Of a DNA stretch of 64,000 nt, positions 31,810 through 44,544 are shown piece after piece. This DNA comes from Helicostylum pulchrum (Eukaryota > Mucoromycota > Mucoromycetes > Mucorales > Mucoraceae). The position numbers were made by a program, and so were the translations under genes. Under the pieces are notes generated by a model, which saw nothing but the letters and a program-made list of their open reading frames with translations, was not told the origin of the DNA and did not search any database. Position 1 is the first letter of the stretch. Every line of letters begins with the position of its first letter. Location of the stretch: positions 62,001 through 126,000 of the forward strand of contig JAIXMO010000060.1 in assembly GCA_025677825.1 (NCBI GenBank), given 5' to 3'.

Positions 31810-33880
31810 ATGACTGCAGGTTATCGTCCCGCTTCTCCTGGTAGACCTGGTTCTTCTCGACCTGGATCTCCTGGTGTTCATACCAAAGTAGAGGAAGATT
31901 TGCACACAATGGCTGGTATTGACTATGATAAGGTAAGAAGAGGGAAAACCCTTTTTCTTTTTTTAAAAAAAAAGAGAGAGTAATTCATTTTTTAAAATAT
32001 TGTAGGTTACTATTAAACATAATCCTTCTGTTGCCGTTCTTTACGAAGAAGCGTTGACTCATGAAATGGGTACTGTCATTTCTTCCACTGGTGCATTATG
32101 TTCTTACTCTGGTAAGAAGACCGGTAGAAGTCCTAATGATAAACGTATCGTTGAAGAAGAAGAAACCGGTAAAGACATCTGGGTAAGTTTTCAGTTTAAA
32201 AAAATTCTGCTTTTTAAAAAACTAACCAACTTCTTAAAAAAAGTGGGGACCTGTTAATACAAAGATGGATGAACGAGTATTCTTAATTAACCGTGAACGT
32301 GCTATTGATTACTTAAACACACATCCTCGTCTTTACGTATTTGACGGTTATGCTGGTTGGGACCCCAAGTACCGCAAAAAGATTCGAGTCATTGCGTCCA
32401 GAGCTTACCATATCTTGTTTATGCGCAATATGTTGATCAGACCTACCGAGCAAGAACTTGAGGATTTCGGTACTCCTGACTTTACTATCTTTAATGCTGG
32501 TGAATTCCCTGGTAAAAAAAAACAAAAAGATCCTAATTTATATATGTACATGATACATTTACTTATGCATTAATATTTTTTTTTTTAGCAAATCGTTACA
32601 CTACGGGTATGACCTCTACTACCTCCATCTCGGTTAATTTCAAGAGACATGAAATGGTTATTCTAGGTTCAGAATATGCCGGTGAAATGAAGAAGGGTGT
32701 AAGTTTTGAAATTCGAGTATAAACGAGGAGGGTATTTATGATGTAATAACTCTTTTGTCTAGGTGTTCACTGTGATGCATTATTTAATGCCTAAAGCAGG
32801 TGTTCTTTCTCTTCATTCATCAGCCAATGAAGGGCCTGACGGAGATGTTTCTCTTTTCTTTGGTCTTTCAGGTAAAATTTGGTCTCTTTTTTTAGTATTT
32901 TGCGTGGGAATTTAATGTTTTTGTTTAAATAGGAACTGGTAAGACCACATTGAGCGCGGATCCTAAACGTCGTTTAATCGGAGATGATGAGCACTGCTGG
33001 AGTGATACAGGCATCTTTAATATTGAAGGTGGATGTTATGCCAAATGTATTGATCTGTCTGCAGATAAAGAGCCTGAAATCTACAACGCGATTCGATTTG
33101 GGTCCGTATTAGAAAACGTAGTCTTAAACGAAGATTCTCGTGACGTAGACTATGCAGATGACTTCTTGACTGAAAACACTCGATGTGCTTACCCTATTGG
33201 TAAACATGATACAAATAAACATGCAATTATATATATACTTATATAAGCTTTTTTTTATAGATTATATTCCTAATGCAAAGATCCCTTGTATGGGTGGACA
33301 CCCCAAGAATATTATCTTATTAACTTGCGATGCCTTTGGTGTAATCCCCCCTGTATCCAAATTGACCCCAAGTCAAGTCATGTACCACTTCATTTCAGGT
33401 TATACTACCAAGGTTGCTGGTACTGAAGACGGTATTGTAGAACCCACTCCTACTTTCAGTGCTTGTTTCGGTGCTCCCTTCCTTGTATTGCATCCTCAAA
33501 AGTATGCTACTATGCTCGCTGAAAAAATGAGCGCTCACGCTGCCGATGCCTGGTTAATCAATACCGGTTGGGTAGGTAACTCGGCCAAGAACGGAGGTAA
33601 ACGTTGTCCTTTAAAGTATACGCGCGCCATCTTGGACGCTATTCACAAGGGTACGCTTACTAAAGGTGGGTTCGAAACCTATGAGATCTTTGGTTTATCT
33701 ATTCCTACTTCCGTGGAAGGCGTTCCTGATGAAATCCTTCATCCTCGAAAGGCATGGCAAGGTGCTCCCGATGACTTTACTGGCTCGCTCAAGAACGTCG
33801 CTGAGATGTTTGTTAGTAACTTCAAGACCTTTGCTGACGAAGCAAGCCCCGAGACCTGTAATGCCGGGCCTAAGCTTTAA
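31810..33880 (+). CDS. PCK1: Phosphoenolpyruvate carboxykinase (ATP)
   Basis: Seven exons close in phase: 31810-31932, 32006-32182, 32244-32511, 32589-32698, 32763-32871, 32933-33199 and 33261-33880; product 557 aa. The N-terminal 30 residues are Pro/Ser/Gly-rich. Diagnostic motifs of the ATP-type enzyme are present: [15 protein letters not shown], the kinase-1a loop [16 protein letters not shown] (about 256-271), [11 protein letters not shown] and [14 protein letters not shown]. It converts oxaloacetate and ATP to phosphoenolpyruvate, CO2 and ADP, the committed cytosolic step of gluconeogenesis, and is usually glucose-repressed. No residue of the active site appears missing. Confidence 0.97.
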
Positions 33881-34230
33881 AACAAGTTTAAAATCTATTT
33901 ATTTTTTAAAATAAATGTTCGTGATGCATTCATGCTATAATGCAAGCAATACTATAGTGTTTATTTAATTTTTTTATAGTGCAGTGAGAAGGGAGAGAGA
34001 GAAAAAAAAAAAGAAGAGAAGGCTTTATACTAGTACCAACTCTTTTTTTTTTCTTTTTTCTTTATTGCTTGTAAGGTATTTTTTTTTATTGTTATTATAT
34101 ATTTTCTTAGTATCAGCTGGTAAGTTATCAAGTCGGTTAGAACACGTGGTGACCGTTAACCTTACAAGGAGTCTACAGAGAAAAGGATATATAAGTACAT
34201 ACAAAAGGGAAATAGATCAGTAGTAGGATT
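33881..34230. other. Convergent 3' region between PEPCK and the calmodulin-like gene
   Basis: About 350 bp with GA-rich and T-rich runs. It may include an extra last exon of the calmodulin-like gene (34172-34137), because GTAAGT follows the ATG codon at 34243 and a CTGTAG acceptor lies at 34173. Nothing else is supported. Confidence 0.4.
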
Positions 34231-34942
34231 TTAAGTACTTACCATAACCTTCAAGAATTCTTCATAGTTGATTAAACCATCACCATCAACATCAGCGGAG
34301 GCGACCATTTCTTCAACATCTTGTACGGAAACAGAGTTACCTATAAACACACATACACATATTAAAAAATTAGATGAAACCAAAGCAGAAAAAAAGCGCA
34401 TGATAACTTACCAAATAAAGCGACACCACGCTTCAAGTCTTCACCGTCGATTTGGCCATCATTATCAGTATCAAGTAAGTTAAAGATCTTGGTTACGCCC
34501 TCTTCAGCATCTACATCACATTGCTAACGAAAAGAATTTTTAGGGTGTGTATTAAGGGGGGGGGGAGGGAGCTTAATAGCATACCTTGTTCATGACGGAT
34601 AAAAAGTCCTCAAAATCGACTGATCCTTTTCCGGTGCTATCAGCAGCCAAGATCTGGTACATATAAATATCAATAATTGATCTATCAAAAAAATCACGCA
34701 CTCTTTTTTTAAAAAAAATAATTACCTGAGCTTCGATTTGGGCATCAGTGACCTTGACTTGAGCAACCTTGTAGATTTCTTTCAAATCAGCTGCAGACAT
34801 ACCATTACCACCTGTGATAGTTTCAAACTTGCCCTTCAAGTGAGTGATTTCAGCTTCAGTGAGAGTGGATCCAGACTATTAACAAATTAAAAATTAATAT
34901 TTTGATCTCTTTTGTTTAGTTTGATATATAATAACTTGCCAT
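34231..34942 (-). CDS. Calmodulin-like EF-hand protein
   Basis: Five exons proposed: 34942-34940 (ATG only), 34875-34726, 34653-34585, 34523-34412 and 34340-34231; product about 147 aa, calmodulin size. EF2 has loop [12 protein letters not shown] (56-67), EF3 [12 protein letters not shown] (92-103) and EF4 [12 protein letters not shown] (128-139). EF1 (near [12 protein letters not shown]) lacks the acidic ligands and is degenerate. The only way to give the second exon a start is an exon of just the initiator ATG followed by a GC-AG intron (GCAAGT). An intron directly after the ATG is the known position in vertebrate calmodulin genes. The C terminus is either VMVST or a spliced variant. A calcium-sensor role is inferred; the degenerate EF1 argues against it being the canonical calmodulin. 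Confidence 0.8.
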
Positions 34943-36220
34943 AATTAAAATTTATACAAAGAAAAAAACAAAAAAAAAAAAAAGTAATTGAGAGAGAAAA
35001 AAGGAAATATAAAAAAGAAAGAAGAAAAAAAAAAAAAAGTCCAGTTGAAAATACAGCTTTATGAATATATATGTGTGTAAAAAAAAAAAGGGACGTTTTT
35101 TTATTAGTAGATGCCTTTTTTTTTTTGCGTCACATCATATAAACAAACAAACCTATGGGAGATTAACAATTAGTTTATCCTTTTTATAAATCATGTTATA
35201 GTAAAGAAAAATAGGAATAATTATACCTGTACGACCTCACTCCAAATAAACTATTTGTGTAAGATTTACTGCTTTCTTCTTTCAAGATCTATTCCTTTTT
35301 TTTGAGAGAGATCAAGTTGTTTTAAATAAACTTGCACTTGCTATTAAGCAGAAAAAGGAAATGCTCATACGGTTTTCACTAAAAGAGAGAGTGATATCTA
35401 TATTAGTGAATTCCTACGCTTAGCAACTGTTGTGCCACGCGATAGTTTCCCTTACACATGATCTGTGGGCTACACATAATATATAAAAGTATTTTAATTC
35501 CTATTGTGCATTAACTAAAATCTTTGCTTTTTGTAAATCCAACTCTGATCTATATAATCAATCATATTGTTACAATAAGACTACTATTTTAAAATGTACC
35601 AGCCAAAAAAAAATATAATAATATTCCCGTCCCTTTTGGATCAAAAACGAACACACACACACACCATCGTGATGCCAGTACACACGTTTTTTTAAAGTAA
35701 CTCTACTGGCGAGAAAAAAAAAAAAAAGCCCTTTTATTCCCGCAGGAGTTGAGGGGGATAACATATATCCTATACTTGTTTAAGGCAGGGCATGTGGTTT
35801 GTTTCGTACGTTTATTATAAAAAAGTTGTCCATTTTTCGATCTGCTTTCTTTTTTACCCGACTCCGATAACGTTTAATAATTTTGTGTAATTCGGAACAC
35901 TTGGATCAATCTTTTTGTAAAAAAAAAAAAACACAAGTAAAAAAAAAACCGAATCAAAACAATCGTTAAACTTAAATAACTCCAATGTCATGGGTTTATT
36001 TAACAACACTTTTTTCTCTCTGCTTTTTTGGTAAAAAAAAATGAAATAAAACATACCCGACGATATACAGTTTATTTGGTAAGTTTTATTCTTTTTTTTT
36101 AATGTAAAAAAATAATTATGAAATGTGTGTGTGTGTGTGTGAAAGAGAAAAAATTGGGAGGAGTGAGAAATATCTAGAAAAAAAAAAGGTTTTTCTTCAA
36201 AATAAAAAGAGAAAAAAGAA
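34943..36220. other. Intergenic region, no gene seen
   Basis: About 1.28 kb between the calmodulin-like gene and the 3' end of KGD1. Minus-strand ORFs at 35570-36273 are low-complexity (Phe-rich translations of A/T runs) and are rejected. It contains a (GT)n tract at 36125-36140. The rest is AT-rich. Confidence 0.6.
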
Positions 36221-39200
36221 TTACCAAAGGGGAACGCCTTGGGTAACTTCCTTGGGTTGAGTGGATTCACCAATCAAGGCCTTACTTAAAAGACCATACT
36301 CTTCTTGATAATGCTTCTTCTTGTTACCGGTAGCAACAGAAGCAGAGGGAGCACGACCAGCATAACGAGGAGTCTTACCAGCATGATGTTCAGTTTGAGT
36401 TAAAGATGTGGTAATACGAGGTTGAACGTGTTGCCAGACACCCATATTTAAGGGTTCTTCTTGACACCAGACGATTTCGGCATTAGGATACTTGTCAGCA
36501 TGTTCCTTGACTTGCTCATAAGGGAAGGGGTTCAATTGTTCAATACGAGAGATGGCAATATCGTTCATCTTGTTTTGATCACGAGCCTTCAAGAGAGCAT
36601 AGTAAACTTGACCGGTACACATGATGTGCTTGGTAATCTTCTCGGGTGCAACAAGATGTTCAGGGTGTTCTTCAGGCAAGTAAAGTTGGAAATGGGTATC
36701 ACCGACCAATTCGCTGAGATCAGACTTGACAAGAGGATGACGGAGCAAAGACTTGGAGAAAGGCAAGATCAAAGGCTTACGGAACTGACGACAGATTTGA
36801 CGACGCAAGACATGGAAGTATTGAGAAGGAGTAGAAGCATACACAACTTGCATGTTACAATCTTGATGTTGTCTTGCTAACTTTTCAGCAGAGGGGTAGA
36901 CGTCTGGGTTATCATCACACATTTGGAGATAACGTTCAATTCTGGAAGAAGAATGCTCAGGGCCTTGACCGTCATAACCATGAGGAAGAGACATTATTAA
37001 ACCAGTACGTTGGAGCCATTTTTGTTCACCGGCAGCCAAGAATTGATCGACAATAACTTGTGCTGTGTTGGCAAAATCACCAAATTGAGCTTCCCACATA
37101 ACGAGAGAGTCAGGGTTGACAAGAGAGTAACCCAATTCAAAACCAAGAACACCGTACTCGGATAAAGAAGAGTTGGAGATGGAAAGAACACCTTGTTCAG
37201 GGCTGATATGGTTCAAGAGAGTATGCTTGTTACCATCCTTTTGGTCATGAAGAACAGCATGACGTTGAGAGAAAGTACCACGCTCGACATCTTGACCAGA
37301 GACACGAATGTGCTTGCCTTCGGCAAGAAGAGAACCCCAAGCCAAAGACTCGGCAGTGGACCAATCGATATCCTTACCTTGATCTAAAGACTTTTCACGG
37401 TTTTGAAGGATACGCTTCAAGTTACGATGAGCGTTGAAGTTATGAGGGAGAGTGGTCATAGCCTTACCAACAGATTGGAGGACATCTTGAGGAACACCAG
37501 TAGGGTAATGAGGTAAGTTCTCCTCGGCTAATTCCTTGGGAGACTTGAATCCAGGCCAAGAACTAGATTGCCATTCACTAGAGGCAGGCTTGTAGTCCCT
37601 GCTACGAGTATAACTCTCTTCAAGGAGATCCCAAACACGCTTCTTGTTATCCTTAATATCAGCATCAGTAAGAGAACCTTCTTGCTTCAATTGAGTTTCG
37701 TACTTTTGTGCAACGGGCTCTTGCTTGGCAATAGCATCGTACATACGAGGTTGAGTGAACATGGGTTGATCGGTTTCGTTGTGACCGTGCTTACGGTAAC
37801 AGACTAAATCAATAACAACATCCTTGTGGAAAGTTTGACGCCAGTCAGCGGCCAATTGCATGACATAGGTAACGGCTTCAGCATCATCACCATTGACATG
37901 GAAAATAGGAGCATTGATAGACTTGGCAATATCAGTACAGTAAGGAGTGGAACGACCAGAACGAGGGTCGGTAGTGAAACCAATTTGGTTGTTAACAACA
38001 ACGTGAATGGTACCACCGGTAGAGTAAGAAGGAAGATCATGGAAACCCATGGTTTCGTAAACAATACCTTGACCGGCGAATGCAGCATCACCGTGAATCA
38101 AAACTGCCATGGAGTGATCACCCTTGGTATCCTTACCGTAGAATTGAAGAGCGTGAGTCTTACCGAGAACAACGGGATCAACAGCTTCCAAGTGAGAGGG
38201 GTTAGCAACCAAAGAAAGGTGCACGCGCTTACCAGAAGGTGTGGGACGAACATAGTTCATACCAAGATGGTACTTGACATCACCAGATCCTTCGTCAGAG
38301 GGAGCATTGGTGCCGCTGAATTCACAGAAGATAGACTCTGCGGGCTTACGAACAACGTTGGAAAGAACGTTAAGTCTACCACGATGAGGCATACCAATAA
38401 CAATGGACTCAACACCAAGATCAACAGAACGATCAATCTATTAATTTTTCAAAAAACCCTCACAAATCAGTTTCACTCTATTTTACACACTAATTAAACT
38501 TACCATAGCCTTCATACCAGGAATTAAAGTTTCACCACCTTCAAGACCAAAACGCTTCTCGGAGGGATACTTGGAAGCAACGAAACGTTCGAAACTATCA
38601 GACCAAGTCAAACGATCCAAAATAACTCTCTTTTCTGCAACAGAGTACTTGTAAGGTTCGGGAGTTTCAATACGTTCACGAATCCAATCACATTGAGCAC
38701 GATCGGGAATGTGGATATATTCAACACCAATGGAACCACCTTTTTTAAAAAGAAAAAAAAAAAAAGTGTTTAGTTTAAACGTGTTATAAAATATTTTTTT
38801 AAGACCCCGTCTAGTATTAATTTTTTTTTTTCACCCCTAGAATAAAATAATAACAGTAAAAAAAAAAAAAAAAGAGTAATACTTACAGTAAATCTTCTTC
38901 AAGTGATCAATGATTTCACGAAGAGTGAGGGTAGCACCAGTCTTGGTGAAAGCGGGTAAAATACCAGGACCAATAGTGAAAGTTCTATCGAGGTCAGATT
39001 CCTTGAAACCGTAATAGGTATAAGATAATTCTGGGGGAGTAGAAGAGTTCAAATCAGCGTGTTGGATACCGAGAGGATCCAAGTTGGCGATATGATGACC
39101 ACGCACTTGATAAGCTCTGGATAAAAGTTGAATCTTCATATGGTCAATGACCTCAGAAGACCCGGCACCGGTGAGTCCATCTCCAGGCAAAGAAGGTAAA

Positions 39201-39532
39201 CGTGCACTGGCAGAAGGAACCAAGGTAGGAGGGGGTGTGTAAGCTTGGCTAGGAGAAACTCCATTAGCCATGTTTTTGAAATATACTTGCCAAGATAAAT
39301 GAACAGAACTGGGTTCCTTTAACCAGGCTTCGTACATCTCTTCAATATAGTTGGCAGAGTTTCCGTGCAAGAAACCATCGTTTGACTCGGGAGCAGCGAA
39401 ACGTGTTCTGGTGGTGTGGAAAGGTGCAACAGAAGAACGGATAATTGATTGACGAGCGATACTGGGAACAGATTTCATAGCAGGTCTAAGTGCGCCAGAC
39501 ACTCTACCACCAAGTGATGATAAGCGATACAT
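36221..39532 (-). CDS. KGD1: 2-oxoglutarate dehydrogenase E1 component
   Basis: Three exons close in phase: 39532-38887, 38739-38504 and 38437-36221; product 1032 aa, against 1014 aa in yeast Kgd1. The N terminus is a basic mitochondrial presequence ([20 protein letters not shown]) and then an E1 N-terminal segment ([18 protein letters not shown]). The thiamine-diphosphate part shows [27 protein letters not shown] (from 309) and [20 protein letters not shown] (from about 409). The transketolase-like C-terminal half includes [18 protein letters not shown] and [15 protein letters not shown]. It decarboxylates 2-oxoglutarate in the TCA cycle as part of the E1-E2-E3 complex. Codon use is strongly biased. 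Long antisense frames inside it are shadows of this bias. Confidence 0.97.
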
Positions 39533-41107
39533 TTTTTTTTTAATATAAAAAAAAAAAAGGGAAAAGGGGGGTTGTATTGTTTTGATGTGGGGTAAAAAAA
39601 AAATTATATATAAGGGAGTATTAAAAAAAAAATTGTTTTTGTGACGTATAGGGCGGCTCAACTTTTCTCTTAACTTTCACTCGTTGAAATACGGGTAAAT
39701 CTCCCGGTTTTTAACGGTTCTTCCGGCCATTTTAACCTCTTTATTTTCCCGATGTAGTGCTTCCACTCTCAAATTGAACATTTTTTGAACTTGGTGAAAC
39801 AGAGTTGGAACTTAATTTGGAACACTTTTCAAACTTCAATTAGAGCACACTGCGAACTCTTAAAGGTAAAACTACTCTGGAACTGGCAGCAGCAGAAGAC
39901 AAGGAAGAAGTATGGTAGCAATAAAATCACTAATAACAAAAGTAGGAGCACTACCGGAAAAAGCGCTAACACTGCGCCAAAAGTACTGCGTTTTATTTTG
40001 TTTATTCGCATTAATTTCGTAAAACGGGTTTGCCAGATGAACTAAATCAAGTTCAAGAAGAAAAATACAACTTCTTAGATTAATTTTCGTCACTCATTTA
40101 AATCGAGAACGCTCCAAAATACAACTGAAGCAAATGTGAACTATGGATGACCAAGCTTTTTCAAGCCAATCAACTTTAAGTAGTGAAGCGACTGTTGAAT
40201 CAGAAGAGGTGCATGATACGAATATGACAAAAACTATGCAAGAAGAGTTAACCAAGCTGAACAAGTCCCAATGTATAAATATATAGCTCCATGAATACCA
40301 GAACTATTATCAAGCCAAACTAACACCATCACAATATTCAAATATTATAAGAAAATGTCAGTGACAGCCCCCCTGGTTACTGAAATTATTATACTCTTTT
40401 TTTTCCCGAGTATTTTGTACTTTTTACCAATTTCAATAAAGGGTCGGAAGAAGTAAATTATAATTGGAAACGCTGGATTTATTTTCATCCCAATAATAAG
40501 GTTCAAACTGGGGTAACATAAAAAAAAAACGTTATTCTTTTCTCTAAGCGGATGCACTGGGTAATAGTAACTGCCTACAGACGCAAGTTTAAAAATTACA
40601 TGCATGGTGCCATTACATTTATCAATGTACGAGGTTATGCAGTAACGAGATTCGAACAAAAAACTATTCTTCATTTTTATGAACCCTAAACACTTTTTTT
40701 CAAGTAAAAAAAAAAAAAAAAAAAGTTCCCGACCTTCTCAAAAGTACGAAGCAACTCTTTTTCTTTTCTAAAAAGCTTAGCCCAAAAGTATCGTTTACAA
40801 ACAAAATGCAATCCATAATTTAGATGAGTCAGCATATTACTATTCTACTAAACTTTATTTTCTTTTATTAAAAAGAAACAAGTCTTTCTTTTATTACAGC
40901 GAAAAACCTATAAGATTTTTGCGGTAAGAAATTACCGCTTGTTTAAAGACGAATCGCCTGTCAAATATACAAAGTCTTTTACCATGCCTGTTTGACCCAA
41001 AAAATCGGTATACCTTCTCTTTTTATTTTTGGCATCCCGAAAGTTTCATGTGCTGTGTGTGTGTGTGGGGAAAAAGAAAACCTTTTCTCTCTCTTTTTAA
41101 TATAACC
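39533..41107. other. 1.57-kb gap with weak traces of a decayed element
   Basis: The divergent promoters of KGD1 and the MoaB-like gene lie at the two ends. Between them a 48-codon ORF (40143-40286, starting MDDQAFSSQSTLSSEATV) has coding-like composition but no recognisable domain. Near 39756 the string AGTGCTTCCACTCTCAAATT recalls the outer end of the 93-bp MITE (AGTGCTTCCAGCG). Both could be remnants of a DNA transposon. No complete gene is supported. Confidence 0.3.
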
Positions 41108-42022
41108 ATGACAAAGACTATTACAGCAGCTTGCTGTATTATTGGCGATGAAATACTTTCTGGAAAGACAAAAGATACCAACTCACACTACTTGGGTAAA
41201 CAATAACAACAACAACAAAAACTTTATTTTTTATTAACCTTCTTTCCTTTTTTTTTTTTTAGCAAGTTTACTCTTTAATCTCGGAATCGAGTTAAAAACT
41301 ATTCAAGTAGTTGCAGATGAAGTAGAGGCTATTAAAAAGTCTGTAAAAGAGTTATCCTCTCAACACGATCTTGTTTTTACTAGTGGTGGTATAGGTACAA
41401 AAAATATATAAATGTATATTACTCTTTCGTGTACATAATTTTTCTTTTTTTTCTTTTGTTTACAGGTCCAACACACGATGATATAACGTATGAGTCAATT
41501 GCATCAGCTTTTGGACTTGATATGAAGGTAGATGACAGTACTTACAGTTATATAGAGACACAAGTTAAAAAACGAGGAAAAGTAATGACAAAGCATCATG
41601 CACGTATGGCTACGTTTCCATCACCGGCTATACTATTACGAGAACGAAAAGACATTCAGATTCCAATTGTGATGGTAAACCAAAATGTTTATATATTACC
41701 TGGTATTCCTAGCTTATTTAAGATCTTGCTGGATTCATTACAGTTTAAATTACAATCATTATCAGGTAGCAAATTTTATCGTACCGAGATCGCGACATCA
41801 CAATCCGAGGTTGTAATTGCAGATACACTAAGTAAAGCTCAATCGAATGCTGATTTATTTGGAATAAAAATTGGAAGTTATCCATTTTGGGGAAAGAATG
41901 TAGATAATATTCGGGTCGTAGTAAACGTATCTGGTAAAGATCAATTAAAAGTGAATCAAATAACTGAAACCATTACAACCGAGATTAAAGGTTGGCCTTA
42001 TCTCAACAAAAGTCGTCTTTAA
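41108..42022 (+). CDS. MoaB/CinA-type molybdopterin-binding domain protein
   Basis: Three exons close in phase: 41108-41195, 41263-41394 and 41466-42022; product 258 aa. The MoCF-biosynthesis/CinA N-terminal fold is clear: CCIIGDEILSGKTKDTNSHY at the start, LVFTSGGIGPTHDDITYESI in the middle and VYILPGIPSLFKILLDSL later. Stand-alone fungal members of this family resemble the N-terminal domain of FAD synthase/pyrophosphatase-type proteins (FLAD1) and CinA. The exact reaction is not established from sequence; nucleotide or pyridine-cofactor hydrolysis is possible. Its TAA overlaps the stop of the convergent gene by two bases. Confidence 0.88.
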
Positions 42023-43380
42023 AATTCCTCTTCTTTCTTTTGAGAGGGAATCCAATAAACTACTACATTTTTACCTTCAAAATCCAAATAGGCTGTTTTA
42101 ATTTGTCCTCTTCCCTTTGTATCCTTTTCACAAATATATTGAATTTGTTGTTCAGTTGTTGTAACTAATTCTCCTGAGTTTAATCGTCTTGTTCTATTAT
42201 CATGACTAAATACACAACAAGGTACCACTGCAAATGCTTTACCAGCTTTTAGTGCCGCATCAACAATTGGAATTGTTGCTTGGTCAGAATGCAAGCCAAT
42301 AAAAAGAGATACAGTAGATACCAAATCAGCATAATCTATTAAAAACTGATCGTCTAATAATGTATGAAGGTAGGTAGGTGTAACATTACATGGCCAAGAC
42401 ATTAAATCGATTTGAATATCTTTACTCTTCCAATTTGGTTGCTCCATTGTACCCGTCTCAAATCGATACATTAATCTACGTAATCGAGTGAACCAGTAAT
42501 TGGGTAATTTTCTTTTGACAGGTTCAATTACTGTAGATGGAATACCAAATCCTCTACCTAGTACATACGATATTTCTCCTTTTCCTCCCGCTACATCAAG
42601 TATTACACTTTTACTTTCTAAATTTGAGTTATTACACTTTATCAATCCTTTTTCCAATACATCTTTAAATGTTGTTCGAACCCATTCTGCAAATATAATC
42701 GCTCTTAATCCATGAGGTTTCTTTGACTTGTGAGGATCTTCTGGATTATGTGTTGCAATCTTACGATTTTTCTCTCTCTTCACAAAAAAAAAAAAAACAA
42801 AAAAAAAGGTTTAGTCTACCTAATAAAAAAAAACTCTTGCCCCCTTTCTAGTGCTTACCTCTTCTAACCATTGTATTCTCGCCTTTTCAAATTCTTCTCC
42901 TACCGGATGCTGAAACAAGCATCGTTCACCTCTTTCACAAGGATTCTTATTCACCCAATATTTACAAACCAAATCTGATTTTTGTACCTTTTGACCACTA
43001 GCCAACTCAATCACTTGAGCGACACCTGGTTTTGTAGAACTTAACGGAGGATCCTGTACAAACGGTTCACGATCTGTATAGGGTACAACTACAACCACAG
43101 GTTTATTGCACTGCCAAACTTTATAACTTTTTCCTTTTTGCTCTGTGGGATCGTGAGGTTCACCTACTTTGACTTGAACCACTTGACCTGGTCTACATGA
43201 TCGATACGATTCTTGAAAGCTTTCATCGTCTAAACTGTCATCATCACTTCGAAAGAATACTTGCGAATTAGACGTTTGGTCATTAGGTTGAATCTCAATA
43301 AAGAATAAAAACTTGCAGAGTTTTCTACGACGTCTTATTTGTCCCGTAATGGTACATATTGTCTCTATATCGTTTAACAT
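42019..43380 (-). CDS. OB-fold-like, CCCH zinc finger and methyltransferase-like fusion protein
   Basis: Two exons, 43380-42859 and 42777-42019, in phase 0; product 426 aa. Residues 1-110 read like a small OB-type nucleic-acid-binding domain (TICTITGQIRRRRKLCKFLF and KVWQCNKPVVVVVPY). A C-x8-C-x5-C-x3-H finger follows (CKYWVNKNPCERGERCLFQH, about 143-162). The C-terminal half has a class I methyltransferase motif I (ILDVAGGKGEISYVLG). Later come GLHSDQAT and FAVVPCC, which recall the LHxCGD/CC region of tRNA or ribosomal methyltransferases such as Trm13-like enzymes. RNA methylation is therefore inferred. Target and partners are unknown. Confidence 0.75.
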
Positions 43381-44544
43381 GGTGAAAGAAAAGGAGAGGA
43401 TCGCTAAAAAAAAAATCTTTTTTTTTTCGGCCCTGCTTAATTTTATATCCAGTTAGAACAATTTTGGCACAGAACTAAATACCAGGTTTGGATTGAAAGA
43501 GTCATTTTACTATTAACCTTGACCAAACAGGCTATCGGTCCTTTTATTGACAGTCATAGTACCCTCTATACGCTGAACTATTCGGTTATCTTCACCCCCT
43601 CCCCATTTTTTTTTATGTCCCAGTTGCAAAGTATCTCGGTTACGTGCAGATAAAACGTAACACTATAATGGCAAATCTCCTATATTGCTTCCTTCTATAT
43701 GTCAAGATGGTTGAATATAAATAAAATATGAGCAACACTTTTCGCTGCCAAAAATCTTTTGACGTTGCAATCTTTTAATATTTTTTGTGTTAAATGTCTT
43801 ATTGCTTGAAGAAAACTCGGTGGTTGTCAACAAGTGTAACCGGATTTACTTTTTGTTATAATTATGCATGATGCCTTACAAGAAATAAACTCATTTTTCA
43901 GCAAGTAACACAGATGTAGCGTTCACAATAAATAGGAAGTTATAAAATATATTTTTTCATTTTTATTTTTTATCTAAAGGAGGGAATTTCTAGGACGTAC
44001 CTGAGCTTCTCTCTTACCATATCACCCCATCCCTAAGATATAGTCGTCTTTGATAACTGAGGAGACAGCAAATGCACAGGATGCAGACCTATTTATAAGG
44101 AAGAAAAAAGTTGTAATCAAATTGTGGCTATGAAAATGTAAAAAAAAAAAAAAGCTCACGCCAACGCCTAATTTTTGGACCTGTAAGTACATATTAACAG
44201 TAATGTTAAAAACTGCAGTTAATTGTGTGTTGTAGATACTTTTTAATGCAGTAGGTATGTTTCTTATGCTGTACACGAGTAATTTTTTTATCGAGTATAC
44301 ATAATTACGCCATGATTAGTAAATAGATCACATGAGTGCATAAAAGTGACTTCTCCCTATTTTTTTTTCTTATGTTTATACAAACTGATACAGTTCTTCT
44401 TGGAGTAATTGTCATCCTTAAAGGTATGTGAAAAGAAACAGGCCATACTTTTTTAATCGGCCGTGCTAAATTGAACCGCACATTTTTTATTATTATTGAA
44501 CGTAGACAGAATTGTGAAACGAAGATCACGTACCAGCAAGTATA
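43381..44544. other. Intergenic region, no gene seen
   Basis: About 1.16 kb upstream of the OB/CCCH/methyltransferase gene and before a decayed gene. Two minus-strand ORFs (44276-44022 and 44529-44305) have no recognisable features and no consistent exon structure. They are not called. Confidence 0.5.

Noticed and set aside
35570..36273. Minus-strand ORFs rich in Phe/Lys
   Set aside because: They translate poly-A/T runs in an intergenic region. No domain, no splice support.
37826..38497. Plus-strand ORF of 223 codons opposite KGD1
   Set aside because: It is a shadow of the strongly codon-biased KGD1 frame. Protein composition is not natural and KGD1 is continuous across it.
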